64,000 nucleotides of DNA from Microcebus murinus (taxonomy: Eukaryota; Chordata; Mammalia; Primates; Cheirogaleidae), in NCBI RefSeq assembly GCF_040939455.1, contig NC_134106.1, positions 43,050,001 to 43,114,000 on the forward strand, read 5' to 3'. This document shows, in pieces, positions 61,997 to 64,000 of this stretch (positions are counted from its first letter, which is position 1; every line of letters begins with the position of its first letter). The notes beneath the pieces were generated by a model. That model worked only from the letters and a program-made list of their open reading frames with translations, did no database searches and was not told the origin of the DNA. The translations under genes and the position numbers were made by a program.

Positions 61997-63915
61997 TGAG
62001 TGTTTCATCTCTATTTCAAGAAGTCGTATAAACACATATCAAAAATTCCAAGTCATATTTTCATTTATATTTGACTATGTGTTGTCAAATCATATTCTAT
62101 TTTATTTATTGTATATTTCATCATAATTTACTTCAAATTAGAATATATTTAAAGTATGAAATTTTTACCTTTCTTAGAGTACATAGACAGTACATTCTTC
62201 CATGTTTTTCTTTAACAAAGAATGACACTTTACGTGGTGCAGAATTTTTAGATTACATTTCTTTTCTATAAATTATTTAACTATTATTTCATCATTTTCT
62301 AGCTTGCAGTGCTGCAGATGAGAAATTTAATATTTTTTGTATTCTTGTTTCTTTGCAAGTAATGTGTTCTTTCTCTAGGTAAGTTTGTATAATTTTCTTT
62401 CTATTCTTGGTGTTCAATAGTTTCTAGGATATTTACCAGAAATGTTCACTATGGTGTAGCCTCAGTAAACCCTTTCAACACAAAGGTTTGAACCTCAAGT
62501 TATTTTTCAAGTTAGGAATATGTTATTTATTATAATAAACACTAAAATTTTAATAATTACTTTCCCTTCATAAGTCCCTTCACTGTCAGGACTTTTTATT
62601 ATTTAAATGATTGGTTTCTTTGATTTTGCTACAAGTCCTCACTCATACTCATCATTTGTGTTTTTATTATTTCATTTTTATAATCCTCTACTATGAGTTT
62701 TTTTTTTCCATTTGACATTCTAGGATGTTAATTTGTTCTCAGTAATTTTTATCTCTCTCTCTTTCTCTCCTCATTTATTTAATGTTTACATTTGAAAATC
62801 ATTTTTTAGATCTGCAAATTAATTTTTGTTTCTATTATATTATTTTGACATTTCATTTATTTTTTGTTAGATTTTTGTTTTGCACTTTTATTGTTTTAAC
62901 TTCATCAGTGCCATCTATCCTAGTTGTTCATTTGAATCTTTATCCCTCACATGGCTGAAGCTCCTTAAAGGGACTACCTATTTTTTTTAAAAATTCTGCT
63001 TTTGGCTATGTATATTTCATCAACAGGCTTATGGTTCAGACTCTTCAGTGTAGTTTCCTATGGTGTAAAATTGAGGCTATATCTGTGGTTTCATTTGTTG
63101 TCTTTGGTTTCTAATTACTTACTTATTTATTTGTTGATTCATTTATTTAGTGGACCTGTGAACCTTTTGCACCAGGAACAGACTTCCCTTTTCTCGGTTT
63201 TTTTCCTAGATACACTCAGGAAGGAGCCATTCCCATCCCAGGCTCATGTATTGGGATCAGCACATTTCACATAAGCTGTTCACCTCCAGATTTACCAGTT
63301 TTAGCAAATTAAGCAGGTTTTCCAAATGCCTCTTGCAACAAGCCAGCTGATGGAGTCTTTCTTGGGACAAATTCAATGGCCCCTGCCAGCTGAGTTCTTC
63401 AGAGAGCCATGAACTCGGTGGTTTGTGTCCCCTAGGAGAGACAGGATTTTCTTCTGCTGCTGGTCCTATGCCTCCTGCCTAGCACCCATAAGATAAAGTC
63501 TCACAGTAGAAAAGTAGAAAGAAATGCTGCTCTGTTGGCCTGCCTCGTCTGAAAAGATATTAAGGCAGCTTTGGTTCCATACCATTTGGAGCACACCATC
63601 TGCCAGACTGTAATAATTAGCCCAGCTTGGATACTGAAATCTGAAGCTCTGTAAATTTTGGATAATGTCAAGGAAAGGGAAAGGAAAGAAGAAACAAAAC
63701 CAGAAAACATATGCTACCAAAGCACTAGAAAGTTAAATGATGGAGGACCAGAATTGTATTCAAAATTATTCTGAAGAAAGAATGTATACATTTTCTTTAT
63801 GATTTTTTTTTTAATTTGTAGATATACTAAATTTTAATGTTTCATGTCATACATCCTGGGGAGATTATTTTTTTTATTTCACCTGTTTCTTTTTCCTTTT
63901 ATCCTTTTTCTTTCT
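61997..63915. other. AT-rich sequence, possibly part of an old antisense L1; no gene recognised
   Basis: 62300-63400 is T-rich and has weak resemblance to antisense L1 5'/ORF1 wording, but I cannot fix blocks. Overlapping 69-84 codon minus frames at 63720-63466 show no known motif. Confidence 0.35.
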
Positions 63916-63919
63916 TTCT

Positions 63920-64000
63920 TTTTTTAAAAATAGAGATGGGGTCTCACTCTTGTTTAGGTTGGTCTTGAACTCCTGATCTTAAGCAATCCTCCTGCTTCAG
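63920..64000 (-). repeat. Alu-type monomer, antisense, cut by the window end
   Basis: T-rich start, TAGAGATGGGGTCTCACTCT, then GGTCTTGAACTCCTGATCTT and GCAATCCTCCTGCTTCAG at the edge. Lacks the poly-T plus right-arm start, so it is a free monomer or a truncated Alu. Confidence 0.75.

Overview
This window is mammalian nuclear DNA, almost certainly from a strepsirrhine primate and most likely a lemur. The main evidence is five near-full-length dimeric Alu elements with an A/T-rich linker (CTATAAATAGAAAGAAAT, a TTGGCC motif, then a TA run) and the right-arm wording GTGAGCTAGGCTGA. As far as I know this wording is typical of lemur Alus, not human or galago ones. The rest of the repeat content (L1, L2, MIR, MaLR and other LTRs, mariner, a Tigger-like element) is ordinary for placental mammals.

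I found no intact protein-coding gene, no convincing exon chain, no tRNA or rRNA gene and no CpG island. Nearly all open frames are under 130 codons; the only one that matches a recognisable protein over a long stretch is a decayed mariner transposase at 61191-61613. The window reads as intergenic or deep intronic sequence, AT-rich and built up by insertions of different ages.

Layout. 1-2515: antisense L1 (ORF2 endonuclease region back to the ORF1 N-terminus). 2515-5575: two direct copies of an LTR plus attached segment, on the minus strand. 5608-6890: mariner copy A. 6930-9510: L2, MIR and a hAT-type MITE. 9699-10600: an LTR. 11076-11908: two LTRs of the 2944-3509 family facing each other as an inverted repeat. 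12290-13555: an LTR region with an Alu and four 48-bp promoter-like repeats. 15864-15902: CA microsatellite. 17540-20935: an old antisense L1 with a younger sense L1 lodged inside. 21530-21960 and 23840-24310: LTR-like sequence. 28440-30530: an antisense L2 apparently split by an LTR-like insertion. 35560-36951: L2 then a MaLR LTR. 37457-42292: an Alu monomer and two antisense Alus. 43205-47260: long antisense old L1. 48790-49885: L2. 52332-55847: Alus flanking L2 and a mosaic L1 with an inverted repeat. 57533-58197: Tigger-like element. 58790-59350: old L1 and a purine tract. 60735-61996: mariner copy B. 63920-64000: an Alu-type fragment cut by the window end.

There is no gene network here. 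The most interesting material is structural: two full-length copies of one mariner family whose terminal repeats I do not match to the human mariners I know, the nested L1 with no 3' end, the inverted LTR pair, the LTR with tandem CCAAT/octamer-like repeats, and the inverted L1 3'-end mosaic near 54.3-54.7 kb. Family assignments come from recognising sequence by eye and have not been checked with a repeat library.
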